From: Metaruminococcus_A sp964607135
Lineage (GTDB): Bacteria > Bacillota > Clostridia > Oscillospirales > Ruminococcaceae
Reading direction: 5' to 3'
Assembly: GCA_964607135.1 (NCBI GenBank)
Contig: CAZSIV010000025.1
Location: forward strand, 1-30,915
Length of the DNA stretch: 30,915 nucleotides
Positions 7,800-16,526 of this stretch are shown one piece after another. The position numbers and the translations under genes were made by a program. The notes under the pieces are model-generated. The model had not been told where the DNA came from, ran no database searches, and saw only the letters and a program-made list of their open reading frames with translations. Within the stretch, counting starts at the first letter, position 1. Every line of letters begins with the position of its first letter.

Positions 7800-7827
7800 A
7801 AAACCCCCCGCTTAAGCGGGGGGTTTT
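7800..7827 (-). terminator. gyrA terminator (bidirectional)
   Basis: A 28-bp perfect palindrome centred on CTTAAG has A4C6 on one side and G6T4 on the other, with a fifth T following on the plus strand. It lies 15 bp after the gyrA stop codon and is a textbook intrinsic terminator on both strands. Confidence 0.93.
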
Positions 7828-7842
7828 TGATTCTCAGTATTT

Positions 7843-10377
7843 TTACTGCTCAGGGGTTTCCTCAGCCGGCGCCTTATCGCCCGCGGCCTCGACAGACGGT
7901 TCATCCGCCGCCGTTTCTTCGGGCAGACCCTCTGTCGCTTCGGATTCCTCCTCTTCATCCCGTTCCGTCCGGGCGAAGGTTACGACCCGGGCATCGTCCG
8001 AAAGCCGCATGACCCGCACGCCCGAAGCGTACCGGGACATCACGCCGATGTCGGAGACATGCATCCGGATGATGATTCCATCGTTTGAAATCAGGATGAT
8101 ATCGTCGGTCTCGTCCACCACCTTGATCCCGCAGACAAAGCCCTTGGCATCGTTTACCTTGTAATTGATCGAACCGTAGCCGCCCCGCCCCTGAATGCGG
8201 TAGTCGGAAATCTCGGTCCGGCGGCCCTGGCCGCGGTCGGTCACCGTCATGACGGTCGCCCCTTCGCGGAGCCGCGCCATCCCGACGACCTCGTCGCCTT
8301 CACGCAGCTTGATGGCGCGCACCCCCATCGCCGAACGGGAGAGGGGCCGGATCTCTTTCTCCTCGATCCGGATCGCCATCCCCATCTTGGTCGCAATCAG
8401 CAGCTCAGAGGTTCCTCCCGTCACCCGCACCCAGGCGAGCTCGTCGCCCTCCTGCAAAGCGATGGCGATCAAACCGCCCTTTCGGACGTTTTTATAGGCC
8501 GACAGCTCCGTCCTCTTGATGGTTCCGCCGCGGGTCACCATCACTAAGAACTGGCCTTCCTCAAAATTTCCGCCCTGGATCATGGCCGTCACCTTTTCGT
8601 CCCCCTCCACAGAGAGAAGGTTGACGATATTGGTTCCGCGGGAAGCCTTGGAGCCCTCCGGGATCTCATAGCATTTGAGCTTGTACATCCGGCCCTTGTC
8701 GGTGAGGAAGAGGACGTTATCGTGGCTCGAGCAGATAAACATCTCCTCTACGAAGTCCTCGTCCCGCTGCTTCATCCCCGAAACGCCCCGGCCGCCCCGC
8801 CTCTGGCTTTTATAGACGTCCATCGGCTGGCGCTTGATATAGCCATAGTGGGTCAGAGTGACGACGCAGTCCTCCACCGGGATCAAATCCTCGATATCGA
8901 CCTCGCCGCTGACCGACTGGATTTCCGTCCGGCGGTCGTCGCCGAATTTGTTCTTGATCTGCTCGATCTCGCCCTGGATGATTCCAAGCACCCGGCTGTA
9001 ATTCCCGAGGATGTCCTCGAAGTCGGCGATCTTCTCAAGGAGCGCCGCAAGCTCATCCTCGATCTTCGTCCGCTCCAGCCCGGTCAGCCGCCCCAACTGC
9101 ATCTGGACGATTGCGGTCGCCTGGACGTCGTCCAGCTCGAACCGTTCCATTAACTGCGACTTGCCCTCCGGGATCGATTTCGCATTGCGAAGAATCTGGA
9201 TGACCTCGTCGATGAAATCAAGGGCGATCTTGAGTCCCTCGAGGATATGCTCCCGTTCCCGGGCCTTCCGCAGATCGTACTCCGTCCTGCGGCGGACGAT
9301 GTCGGCCTGGAATTCGATGTAATGCTCCAAAATCTCCTTGAGGGTCATGATCTTGGGCTGCCCGTCGTGGAGCGCGAGCATGATCACCCCGACCGTGTCC
9401 TGAAGCTGGGTGAAGGAATAAAGCTGGTTCAATACGATCTGCGGGTTTGCATCCCGCTTGAGCTCGATGACGAAATGCATCCCATCCCGGTCGGACTCGT
9501 CCCGCAGGTCGGAAATTCCCTCAATCCGCTTTTCCTTGACCAGATTGGCGATGTTCTCGATCAGCCGCGCCTTGTTGACCATGTAGGGAATCTCTGTGAC
9601 CGCGATCCGGAACCGGCCGTTTTTCATCTCCTGGATTTCGGCGCGGGCGCGGAGGGTGATCTTCCCCCGCCCGGTGGCGTAGGCGGCCCGGATTCCGCTC
9701 CGGCCCATGATGATCCCGCCGGTCGGGAAGTCGGGCCCCTTGATCTTCTCCATGATCTGGTCGAGGGTCGCGTCCGGGTCGGCGATAAGGAGCTCGATCG
9801 CCTCGATCACCTCGGTCATATTGTGCGGAGGGATGTTTGTCGCCATCCCGACCGCGATGCCGGTCGAACCGTTGACCAGAACATTCGGGAACCGGCTGGG
9901 GAGGACGGCCGGCTCTAAAAGCCGGTCGTCATAGTTCGAAGTAAAATCGACTGTTTCCTTCTCGATATCGGTGAGCATATTCATAGAGATTTTGCTCATC
10001 TTCGCCTCGGTGTACCGGTAGGCCGCCGGCGGGTCGCCGTCGACCGAACCGAAGTTCCCGTGCCCGTCTACCAGCGGATACCGCAGGGAGAAGTCCTGCG
10101 CCAGCCGAACCAGCGCATCATAGACGGATGCATCGCCGTGCGGATGATACCGCCCGAGGACGGAACCGACCGTGTCCGCGCACTTGCGGTACGCCTTTTC
10201 GGGCGTGATCCCATTTTCGTACAGCGTGTACAGGATCCGCCGATGAACCGGCTTGAGCCCATCCCGAACATCGGGCAGCGCACGGGAGACGATGACCGAC
10301 ATCGAGTAGTCCAGAAAGGACTTCCGCATCTCTTTTTCGATATCCCGCTGGATGATCTTGGAATAATCATTGATCAA
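7843..10377 (-). CDS. gyrA: DNA gyrase subunit A
   Basis: The 844-residue breakage-reunion subunit of DNA gyrase, which pairs with GyrB to add negative supercoils ahead of forks. The winged-helix region has the catalytic tyrosine at Y122 (AAYRYTEA), numbered as in E. coli. The quinolone region reads HPHGDASVYDALVRLAQDF, giving Ala at position 83 where E. coli has Ser; Asp87 is kept. The C-terminal beta-pinwheel carries the GyrA box QRRGGRG near residue 525, so this is gyrase, not topoisomerase IV. The last 40 residues are an acidic Glu/Ala tail. The start is a TTG at 10377 with an AGGGTGA site about 9 nt before it; no ATG fits the conserved N-terminus. A 252-bp spacer without a recognisable gene separates it from the YcxB-like gene upstream. 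Confidence 0.97.
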   Translation of the reverse strand: MINDYSKIIQRDIEKEMRKSFLDYSMSVIVSRALPDVRDGLKPVHRRILYTLYENGITPEKAYRKCADTVGSVLGRYHPHGDASVYDALVRLAQDFSLRYPLVDGHGNFGSVDGDPPAAYRYTEAKMSKISMNMLTDIEKETVDFTSNYDDRLLEPAVLPSRFPNVLVNGSTGIAVGMATNIPPHNMTEVIEAIELLIADPDATLDQIMEKIKGPDFPTGGIIMGRSGIRAAYATGRGKITLRARAEIQEMKNGRFRIAVTEIPYMVNKARLIENIANLVKEKRIEGISDLRDESDRDGMHFVIELKRDANPQIVLNQLYSFTQLQDTVGVIMLALHDGQPKIMTLKEILEHYIEFQADIVRRRTEYDLRKAREREHILEGLKIALDFIDEVIQILRNAKSIPEGKSQLMERFELDDVQATAIVQMQLGRLTGLERTKIEDELAALLEKIADFEDILGNYSRVLGIIQGEIEQIKNKFGDDRRTEIQSVSGEVDIEDLIPVEDCVVTLTHYGYIKRQPMDVYKSQRRGGRGVSGMKQRDEDFVEEMFICSSHDNVLFLTDKGRMYKLKCYEIPEGSKASRGTNIVNLLSVEGDEKVTAMIQGGNFEEGQFLVMVTRGGTIKRTELSAYKNVRKGGLIAIALQEGDELAWVRVTGGTSELLIATKMGMAIRIEEKEIRPLSRSAMGVRAIKLREGDEVVGMARLREGATVMTVTDRGQGRRTEISDYRIQGRGGYGSINYKVNDAKGFVCGIKVVDETDDIILISNDGIIIRMHVSDIGVMSRYASGVRVMRLSDDARVVTFARTERDEEEESEATEGLPEETAADEPSVEAAGDKAPAEETPEQ

Positions 10378-10629
10378 AATAACTTCACCCTACCTCGTAT
10401 TTCTTCCACTATATTGAACCTGCCGCTTCTCAGCAGCCGATGATTTCGTCTTTCCCCTCAAATGGGGACTGTCAACCTTCCATTCCGCACGACAACTTTT
10501 TCATCAGGACTTTACCCTGTTCCTTCTTCTCATCTGCGTGCAGCGACCAGTTGTTTTTCAGATTGTGCTTTTGTCACCGGGCTTCTATCCCGTTTTTTGC
10601 CCCGACTCAGTGCGATAAAAAGTTCTTTT

Positions 10630-11277
10630 TCATCCTTTTTCTTTCGAGAAAAAAGATTTCTTCCCTTCGTAAAGGTTCCCCTGAAAGCGCTGCCGCAGCG
10701 CTTCGGCCGTTTCCTCCTCCATGCAGCGCTTGGGGAGGACGTAAACCCGCTGCTTGTTCAAATCCAGCAAAAACACGTCTTCCAGCTCCCGCACACGAAA
10801 CCCCTTTTCGGAAAACAGGGCGCGGAAATCGCCGTTTTCCTGGTGAACCAGGATGCCGGTGTCGAACACCGTCATGTTGAAATCCTCCTTCACCGAGGAA
10901 ACCGCCTTGGCCTGCGCCGTGCGGTACCGCCATGCCATCATCCAGATTAAGGCAATCACCCCTGCGCAGAGGGCCAGCATCATCATTCCCATCGTGTAGG
11001 ACGGGTTCTGGATCACCGATACCAGGTAGAGGACGAAAATAACCGACAGCAGGGCGGTGTAGATGAGGTTCCTCGTAAAAATCTGCTCCTTTTGCAATAA
11101 GAGCAGGCACTTTTTGACCTCCTCCGCCCGCAGGTTGTAGGTGATCTCCACCCCATCCTTTCCTGCAAACGGGTCGTCGTCCTCGTATTTGTCGCCCTCC
11201 GGCAGCCCCACCATCTCTTCCGCGTGCAGGGTTGCCCGTTCATCCTCCGGGATGGCCTTTTTCTTTTCAAAAATCAT
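10630..11277 (-). CDS. YcxB-like membrane protein
   Basis: A 215-residue protein with an acidic N-terminal 45 residues, two adjacent transmembrane helices (about 70-90 and 96-116) and a cytoplasmic C-terminal domain. The C-terminal part (VFLLDLNKQRVYVLPKRCMEEETAEALRQRF) resembles YcxB-like C-terminal domains, in which a short beta sheet ends with a PKR-type motif. Function of that family is unknown. The ATG at 11277 follows a GGAGA site at good spacing. It sits 54 bp downstream of gyrB and upstream of gyrA on the same strand, thus probably travels on the gyr transcript; in many Firmicutes gyrB and gyrA are adjacent, so this is an insertion into that pair. The family assignment is moderate. 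Confidence 0.7.
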   Translation of the reverse strand: MIFEKKKAIPEDERATLHAEEMVGLPEGDKYEDDDPFAGKDGVEITYNLRAEEVKKCLLLLQKEQIFTRNLIYTALLSVIFVLYLVSVIQNPSYTMGMMMLALCAGVIALIWMMAWRYRTAQAKAVSSVKEDFNMTVFDTGILVHQENGDFRALFSEKGFRVRELEDVFLLDLNKQRVYVLPKRCMEEETAEALRQRFQGNLYEGKKSFFSKEKG

Positions 11278-11331
11278 TCATTTTCTCCGTTTTCTCGATT
11301 CTGATTTTATCCGCCCGGCACTGCGGCACTT

Positions 11332-13269
11332 TTAAACGTCCAGGTTCATGACATACCGGGCGTTTTTCTCGATGAATTCCCGCCGGGGCTGTACTTTATC
11401 CCCCATCAGGGTGGTAAAGATTTCGTCCGCCGCAACCGCGTCCTCCATCTCCACCTTGATGATGGTCCGGAATTCAGGGCTCATCGTCGTCTCCCAAAGC
11501 TGCTCCGGGTCCATCTCGCCTAAGCCCTTATACCGCTGGACGTCGACCTTCGCATCGGGGTTCCCCCCCTTGAGCTCGAGGAGGTACTGGTCGCGCTCTT
11601 CATTGGAGTAGGCGTACCGAACGTTTTTGTTCCGGGTCAGCTTGAAGAGGGGGGGCTGCGCGATGTAGATGTGCCCCTGCTCGATCAGCGGCCGCATAAA
11701 ACGGAAGAAGAAGGTGAGCAGCAGAGTGCGGATGTGGCTCCCGTCGACGTCGGCATCCGCCATGATGATCACCTTGCCGTAACGGAGCTTAGTGATGTCG
11801 AATTCGTCCCCAATCCCGGTGCCGAGCGCCGTGATGACCGGGGTGAGCTTGTCGTTGCCGTAAACCTTGTCGATCCGCGCCTTTTCAACATTCAGCATCT
11901 TTCCCCAGAGGGGGAGGATCGCCTGGAACCGCCGGTCGCGCCCCTGCTTGGCGGAGCCGCCCGCCGAATCCCCCTCGACGATATAAATCTCGGTGACCTC
12001 GATGTTTTTCTCCTGGCAGTCGGCCAGCTTGCCGGGGAGGGAAGCCGTCTCGAGAGCCGACTTCCGCCGGGTGAGCTCCCTTGCCCGCCGGGCGGCCTCT
12101 CTGGCGCGCTGGGCGGTGACCGCTTTGTCGAAGATGGTTCTCGCGACCGCTGGGTTTTCCTCCAGATAGGTCATCAGGCTTTCGGAGACCATTCCCTCGA
12201 TCAACGGCCGGATTTCGGTGTTGCCGAGCTTGGTCTTGGTCTGCCCCTCAAATTCGCAGTTGGTCAGCTTGACACTGACGATCGCCGTCAATCCCTCCCG
12301 GACGTCCTCGCCACTGAGCTTTTCGTCCTCCTTGAGGATTTTGAACCGATGGCCGTAGTCGTTGAAGACGCGGGTCAGCGCGTTTTTAAAGCCGATTTCA
12401 TGGAAACCGCCTTCGGTGGTGTGGATGTTGTTTGCAAAGGAAAGGATCAGCTCGTTGTAGCTGTCGTTGTACTGCATCGCCAGCTCGGCGGTCATATCGT
12501 CCTTCGCCGTGGTGAGATAGATCACCTCTTCGTGGAGCGGCTCAAGGGCGCGGCGCTTGTGGATATGTTCGACGAAGCTCTTGATCCCGCCCTCGTAATG
12601 GAGTACCTCCCGCACCGGCTCGGCCGCGCGGGTGTCTTCTAAGACGATCCGGATTCCCGCATTTAAGAACGCCTGTTCCCGCAGGCGGTTGAGGAGGATT
12701 TCATACTCGAAATTCAGCTGTTCGAAGATTTCGTGATCCGGCTTGAACATGACCGACGTCCCGGTTTTGTCCGTCGTCCCGGTCACCTTCATTTCCTCGT
12801 CATAATGCCCCCGTTCGAACCGCTGGAAATGGATTTCCTTCCCGTCGTAAACAGTCAGCTCCAGCCATTCGCTCAGGGCGTTGACGACCGACGCGCCGAC
12901 CCCGTGGAGACCGCCCGCCACCTTGTAACCGCCGCCGCCGAACTTTCCGCCGGCGTGGAGGATGGTATAGACGACAGTCGCCGCTGAAATTCCTTCTTTT
13001 GGATGGATTCCGGTCGGGATTCCGCGCCCGTTGTCGGTGACCCGGATGATATCACCCGGCAGGATTTCGACCCGGATTTCACTGCAAAAACCCGCCAGCG
13101 CCTCGTCGATCGCATTGTCGACGATTTCATAAACCAGGTGGTGCAGCCCGCGCGGGCCGGTGGAACCGATGTACATCCCCGGGCGCTTCCGGACAGCCTC
13201 CAGCCCCTCCAGCACCTGAATTTGATTTTCGTCGTATTGGTTTTCGTTTACCGGTTTGTTTTCCAACAT
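11332..13269 (-). CDS. gyrB: DNA gyrase subunit B
   Basis: The 645-residue ATPase subunit of gyrase. The GHKL ATPase domain has YEIVDNAIDEAL (Mg and ATP ligands, about residues 47-58) and GGLHGVGASVVNALS. The TOPRIM domain has EGDSAGGSAKQ near residue 430 and MADADVDGSHIRTL, and QRYKGLGEM precedes the C-terminus, which ends NLDV. The variant LPLWGKMLNVEK replaces the more common LPLRGKILNVEK; I believe this is usual in Clostridia. The ATG at 13269 follows a strong GGAGGA site 5 nt upstream. Reading further upstream in frame would only translate repeat DNA, so longer starts were rejected. The region just before the ribosome binding site is an interspersed repeat. Confidence 0.97.
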   Translation of the reverse strand: MLENKPVNENQYDENQIQVLEGLEAVRKRPGMYIGSTGPRGLHHLVYEIVDNAIDEALAGFCSEIRVEILPGDIIRVTDNGRGIPTGIHPKEGISAATVVYTILHAGGKFGGGGYKVAGGLHGVGASVVNALSEWLELTVYDGKEIHFQRFERGHYDEEMKVTGTTDKTGTSVMFKPDHEIFEQLNFEYEILLNRLREQAFLNAGIRIVLEDTRAAEPVREVLHYEGGIKSFVEHIHKRRALEPLHEEVIYLTTAKDDMTAELAMQYNDSYNELILSFANNIHTTEGGFHEIGFKNALTRVFNDYGHRFKILKEDEKLSGEDVREGLTAIVSVKLTNCEFEGQTKTKLGNTEIRPLIEGMVSESLMTYLEENPAVARTIFDKAVTAQRAREAARRARELTRRKSALETASLPGKLADCQEKNIEVTEIYIVEGDSAGGSAKQGRDRRFQAILPLWGKMLNVEKARIDKVYGNDKLTPVITALGTGIGDEFDITKLRYGKVIIMADADVDGSHIRTLLLTFFFRFMRPLIEQGHIYIAQPPLFKLTRNKNVRYAYSNEERDQYLLELKGGNPDAKVDVQRYKGLGEMDPEQLWETTMSPEFRTIIKVEMEDAVAADEIFTTLMGDKVQPRREFIEKNARYVMNLDV

Positions 13270-13290
13270 AAAATCCTCCATATTACAGTT

Positions 13291-13712
13291 TACAGCGGCG
13301 AACCGGGTGGCCCCGGTGCCCAGTTCGCACCCCGCGGCCGGGCAGGCCAATTCGCACCCCAAGGTTTTATCAATTTCTAAGGTTTCAGTCCTGCGAGGCA
13401 GGGTACCCCTGCCGGCAATTCGCAGCCCGTGGCCGGGCAGGACAATTTCGCACCCGAACGCTTCATCCGCTTTTGAGTGATTGTCCTGCGAGATGTCCGA
13501 GATAAAAATATGAAAAAGGCGCCTCGCGGGTTACCAATCCCACTCTTAGCACAGCTTAGGGATCGCGTCTGCCCTGCGGGGGCTCCCCGCCGCGATTGGC
13601 CCGCCCGGCCACGGGCCTCGCGGGACACCGACGTTATCATTTACTCTTTTTATAGATCGCGTCTGCCGGCGGAGATGCTCCGCCGCATTTGTCCATCCCG
13701 GCTATGGGCCCG
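13291..13712. repeat. Interspersed repeat block between remB and gyrB, running into remB
   Basis: The 367-bp gap 13270-13636 is almost all repeat. From the gyrB side: mini-hairpin ACCGGG-TGGC-CCCGGT (13302-13317), a left half-element (about 13348-13398) followed by GCAGGG-TAC-CCCTGC (13398-13412), a full element at 13443-13599 whose right end is split by GCGGGG-GCT-CCCCGC (13576-13590), and a further right-end fragment with GGCGGAG-ATG-CTCCGCC (13668-13684). The last fragment lies inside the remB reading frame. The segment 13350-13398 is matched at 48 of 49 positions, inverted, by 27556-27604. Confidence 0.85.
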
Positions 13713-13951
13713 GCGCGTTTTTTTAATGTCGCAGTTGATATCTGCGATATATACAGGGTGAGCTTTTCCCTCCGGCCGCAGAGAATCAGGCTTTTTGGCA
13801 TTTCATAGCTCACCGTCACCACTTCGAGTTCCCGATTGGCCCGGCGGAGAAACTCCTTGGTAAAACGGGATGTCGAGGTATTTTCCAGGTCGAAGATTCC
13901 AATGATGTCTTTCGACCGGACGACGACGTCCTGCCCCAAATGAAGATACAT
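13637..13951 (-). CDS. remB: RemB/YaaB-like regulator (DUF370)
   Basis: A 104-residue protein whose first 80 or so residues match the RemA/RemB (DUF370) family: MYLHLGQDVVVRSKDIIGIFDLENTS, then VSYEMPKSLILCG, then the ISQIS block. B. subtilis RemB (YaaB), at the same place between recF and gyrB, is linked to biofilm matrix gene activation; RemA relatives bind DNA as ring-shaped oligomers. The last 25 residues have no family counterpart and are translated from interspersed repeat DNA (13652-13712), which also supplies the distance to the stop codon. The ATG at 13951 follows a GGGAG site about 8 nt upstream. It probably shares a transcript with recF, 105 bp upstream. Confidence 0.9.
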   Translation of the reverse strand: MYLHLGQDVVVRSKDIIGIFDLENTSTSRFTKEFLRRANRELEVVTVSYEMPKSLILCGRREKLTLYISQISTATLKKRAGPIAGMDKCGGASPPADAIYKKSK

Positions 13952-14056
13952 GAATTTCTCCCACCCTTTTACATTTTTTCTCTTTTAAAAGCCGGCTCTT
14001 TTTCTGCAAGCATCCGGATGGACGATCACCTCTGCCGCATTTTAGATAAATGATCC

Positions 14057-15181
14057 TTACATCCGGGAAAACCCGTCTGCGGTAATCCTTCCATTCTCCA
14101 CCCGGTAGATTCTCCCGCTTTTGAGGCGGAGGGTATTCGACACGTCGCAGCAGGTGAGAAAAACCTGCTGATTTTCCAGGTGATTGAGGATATAATCCTG
14201 CCGGGACGGGTCGAGCTCGCTCATTACGTCGTCGAGCAGCATCACCGGGCTCTCCCCGGTCACATGCCGCAGCAGCTCGCTTTCCCCCAGCTTGAGCGCC
14301 AGAACACAGCTCCTCTGCTGTCCCTGCGAGCCGTACTGTCGGGCGGGGAAACCGTTGATCCTGACCTCAATATCGTCCCGGTGGACGCCGGCTGAGGTTG
14401 ACCCAAGCCGTTTGTCTTCCTCCCGCTGTGCTGCCAGCACCGCGGCATACCGGCCGACCGCTTCGTCGGTATACCCGCCGAAGCTCAATCCTTCTTCAAA
14501 CACAGTCGAACGGTAAAGAAATTCCGCCTGTTCCGCTCCGCCCGCAATCCCCTCGTAAATCCGCCCGGCAAAGCCGTTGAGCTTTTTGAGATAATCCATC
14601 CGGAACCCGGTCAGGATCGTCCCGAGCTTCGCGAGCTGTTCATCCCATAGTTCGACCGTCGCATCCAGGGATGGGCGGTAATATAAATCCTTGAGAAGAG
14701 CGTTGCGCTGGGTCAACACCCGATTGTATTGATTCAGATATTTTTGATAAACCGGTTTCACCTGTGAAATCGCGATATCCAGAAACCGCCGCCGCTTTTC
14801 AGGGCCGTCCTTGACAAAAGAGAGGTCGGAGGGGGAGAAGACGACGGCATAATATTTCCCGGCAAATTCGGAAACGGTTTTCACCGGCACCTGGTTAAGA
14901 CGGTGCCTTTTTCGTTCCCCCAGCATGAGCTGCGCGGCCTGCTCCCGCCCGCCGCATTCGAATTTAACCTGGAGCCGGGCGCTTTCTTTTCCGAAGGCGA
15001 TCATCTCCGACTCCCGGGCGCCGCGGAAACTGCGGTTGCCGGTAAACAGCCAGAGCGCTTCCATCAGATTGGTCTTTCCCTGCGCGTTATTTCCAAAAAT
15101 AATGTTGATCCGCGGATCGGCCTGAAAAACGGAATCATCCAAATTTCTGAAATTCTGGACCGACAGCTCGTCAACTCTCAT
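14057..15181 (-). CDS. recF: DNA replication and repair protein RecF
   Basis: A 374-residue SMC-like ATPase that works with RecO and RecR to load RecA at single-strand gaps. Walker A is GNNAQGKT (30-37), the ABC-type signature is GSQGQQRS near residue 290, and Walker B with the D loop is MLLDDVMSELD. Length is normal. The ATG at 15181 lies 11 bp inside the end of yaaA, so the two are translationally linked. The conserved order dnaN-yaaA-recF is kept. Confidence 0.97.
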   Translation of the reverse strand: MRVDELSVQNFRNLDDSVFQADPRINIIFGNNAQGKTNLMEALWLFTGNRSFRGARESEMIAFGKESARLQVKFECGGREQAAQLMLGERKRHRLNQVPVKTVSEFAGKYYAVVFSPSDLSFVKDGPEKRRRFLDIAISQVKPVYQKYLNQYNRVLTQRNALLKDLYYRPSLDATVELWDEQLAKLGTILTGFRMDYLKKLNGFAGRIYEGIAGGAEQAEFLYRSTVFEEGLSFGGYTDEAVGRYAAVLAAQREEDKRLGSTSAGVHRDDIEVRINGFPARQYGSQGQQRSCVLALKLGESELLRHVTGESPVMLLDDVMSELDPSRQDYILNHLENQQVFLTCCDVSNTLRLKSGRIYRVENGRITADGFSRM

Positions 15182-15395
15182 GCTGTTTTACCTGGTAACA
15201 GATTCCATAAACCGTCACCCGGTCGCCGGGCCGGATTTTTTTCCCCCGCATTGTGCAGACCTCTCCGTTGACCAGAACGTCTCCACTCTGGATCATTTCC
15301 TTTGCCATCCCGCCCGTCTCAGCCTCCCCGGTGAATTTTAAAAGCTGATCGAGCTTGATCTGCTCGGTGCGGATTGTCACAAATTCAGTTTTCAT
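15171..15395 (-). CDS. yaaA: S4 domain protein YaaA
   Basis: A 74-residue single S4 RNA-binding domain protein. The pattern KLDQLLKFTGEAETGGMAKEMIQSGDVLVNGEV followed by RGKKIRPGD is the S4 core. In B. subtilis the equivalent gene between dnaN and recF is yaaA; a role in ribosome assembly has been proposed, but the partner RNA here is unknown. It starts 24 bp after dnaN and overlaps recF by 11 bp. Confidence 0.93.
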   Translation of the reverse strand: MKTEFVTIRTEQIKLDQLLKFTGEAETGGMAKEMIQSGDVLVNGEVCTMRGKKIRPGDRVTVYGICYQVKQHES

Positions 15396-15419
15396 CGGCC
15401 TTCACGCCCCTTTTTCCGC

Positions 15420-16526
15420 CTACTCCGATTTGAGCCGGACCGGCAGCACCAGGAAGGTAAACTGATTTCCGGAAAGCGGGACGATCCGCATCGGCGCAAA
15501 CGGCCCGTTTGCCTGAAGAACCACTTCGTCGGTTCCGGCGGCGCGGAGGGCCTCCGACATATATTTATGGTTGAACCCGATGGTGACGTCGTCCCCCTCG
15601 ATCTCGACCGGAACGTTGTCCACCACCTTTCCCAGCGACGTGATGCAGGAAACGGCGATGTGTTCCTTTTCCATTTTGGCGACGATCGGGCTTTTGATCC
15701 GGTCGGTGATGATGATCGAAGCGCGGTCGAGGCTCTCTCCAAACGCGCGGGTGCTGAGCTTTACCTTCGTTTTGCATTCCCCGCCGATTGCGGCGCGGTA
15801 ATCCAAAAATTCCCCCTCCAGCAATCGGGAGATGATCTGATATCCCGAGATTTCAAAGATGATGTGTTTCCGGCTCACCTTAATCAAAACCTCGTCGTCG
15901 TCTTCCTCCGAGAGGAGCTTGACCACCTCACTAAGCGTCTTTCCCGGGACAACGAAATGAAATTCTTCTTCCTCCTTGACCGGTTCAGTCCGAAGGGCCA
16001 GGCGGTAGCCGTCGACCGACACGACGTTGAGGACGCCCTCTTTTAAATCAAAAAGAGATCCGGTGTGCACCGGCGTATTTTCATTCTGCGCAACTGCGAA
16101 AAGAGTTTGCGAAATCATGTTTTTCAAAAGAGACTGCGGCATTGTAAAACCGTTTTCATCATCGATTTCCGGGATGTCGGGATATTCGTCGGCAGAGGTT
16201 CCCAAAATGGTGAATTCGGCATCTCCCCCCCGGATGACGGTGAGGAATTTGTCGTCGATGTCGATATCGATCTCCTCGCTCGGCATCCTGCGGAGAATAT
16301 CGCCGAATATTTTGGCGTTGAGGATGATGCGGCCGGCGGAGCCGTTTTGGATTTCAATTGTTTTAATGATTCCAAGCTCCAGATTGTATCCGGTCAAGGT
16401 GAGGGTGGTTTCATTGCAGTCGAGCAGGATTCCTTCAAGCGCCTGAAGGTTGGTTCGGCTCGAGACAGCAAGAGAGACGTTGTTGACAGCATCTCTCAAT
16501 GATTTCAGGTTGCAGGAAAATTTCAT
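15420..16526 (-). CDS. dnaN: DNA polymerase III beta subunit (sliding clamp)
   Basis: A 368-residue clamp that forms a dimeric ring around DNA and holds replicative polymerase and repair partners. The N-terminus MKFSCNLKSLRDAVNNVSLAVSSR and the C-terminal FTFLVLPVRL are family hallmarks, and the length fits three clamp domains. The ATG at 16526 is used because it gives that N-terminus and has an AGAGGTG site 8 nt upstream; an in-frame ATG 36 bp earlier lacks support. It follows dnaA on the same strand after a 362-bp spacer that looks like the origin. Confidence 0.97.
   Translation of the reverse strand: MKFSCNLKSLRDAVNNVSLAVSSRTNLQALEGILLDCNETTLTLTGYNLELGIIKTIEIQNGSAGRIILNAKIFGDILRRMPSEEIDIDIDDKFLTVIRGGDAEFTILGTSADEYPDIPEIDDENGFTMPQSLLKNMISQTLFAVAQNENTPVHTGSLFDLKEGVLNVVSVDGYRLALRTEPVKEEEEFHFVVPGKTLSEVVKLLSEEDDDEVLIKVSRKHIIFEISGYQIISRLLEGEFLDYRAAIGGECKTKVKLSTRAFGESLDRASIIITDRIKSPIVAKMEKEHIAVSCITSLGKVVDNVPVEIEGDDVTIGFNHKYMSEALRAAGTDEVVLQANGPFAPMRIVPLSGNQFTFLVLPVRLKSE

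Noticed and set aside
13270..13362. A 31-residue N-terminal extension of GyrB
   Set aside because: It would be translated from repeat DNA, while the ATG at 13269 has a strong ribosome binding site and gives a normal start.
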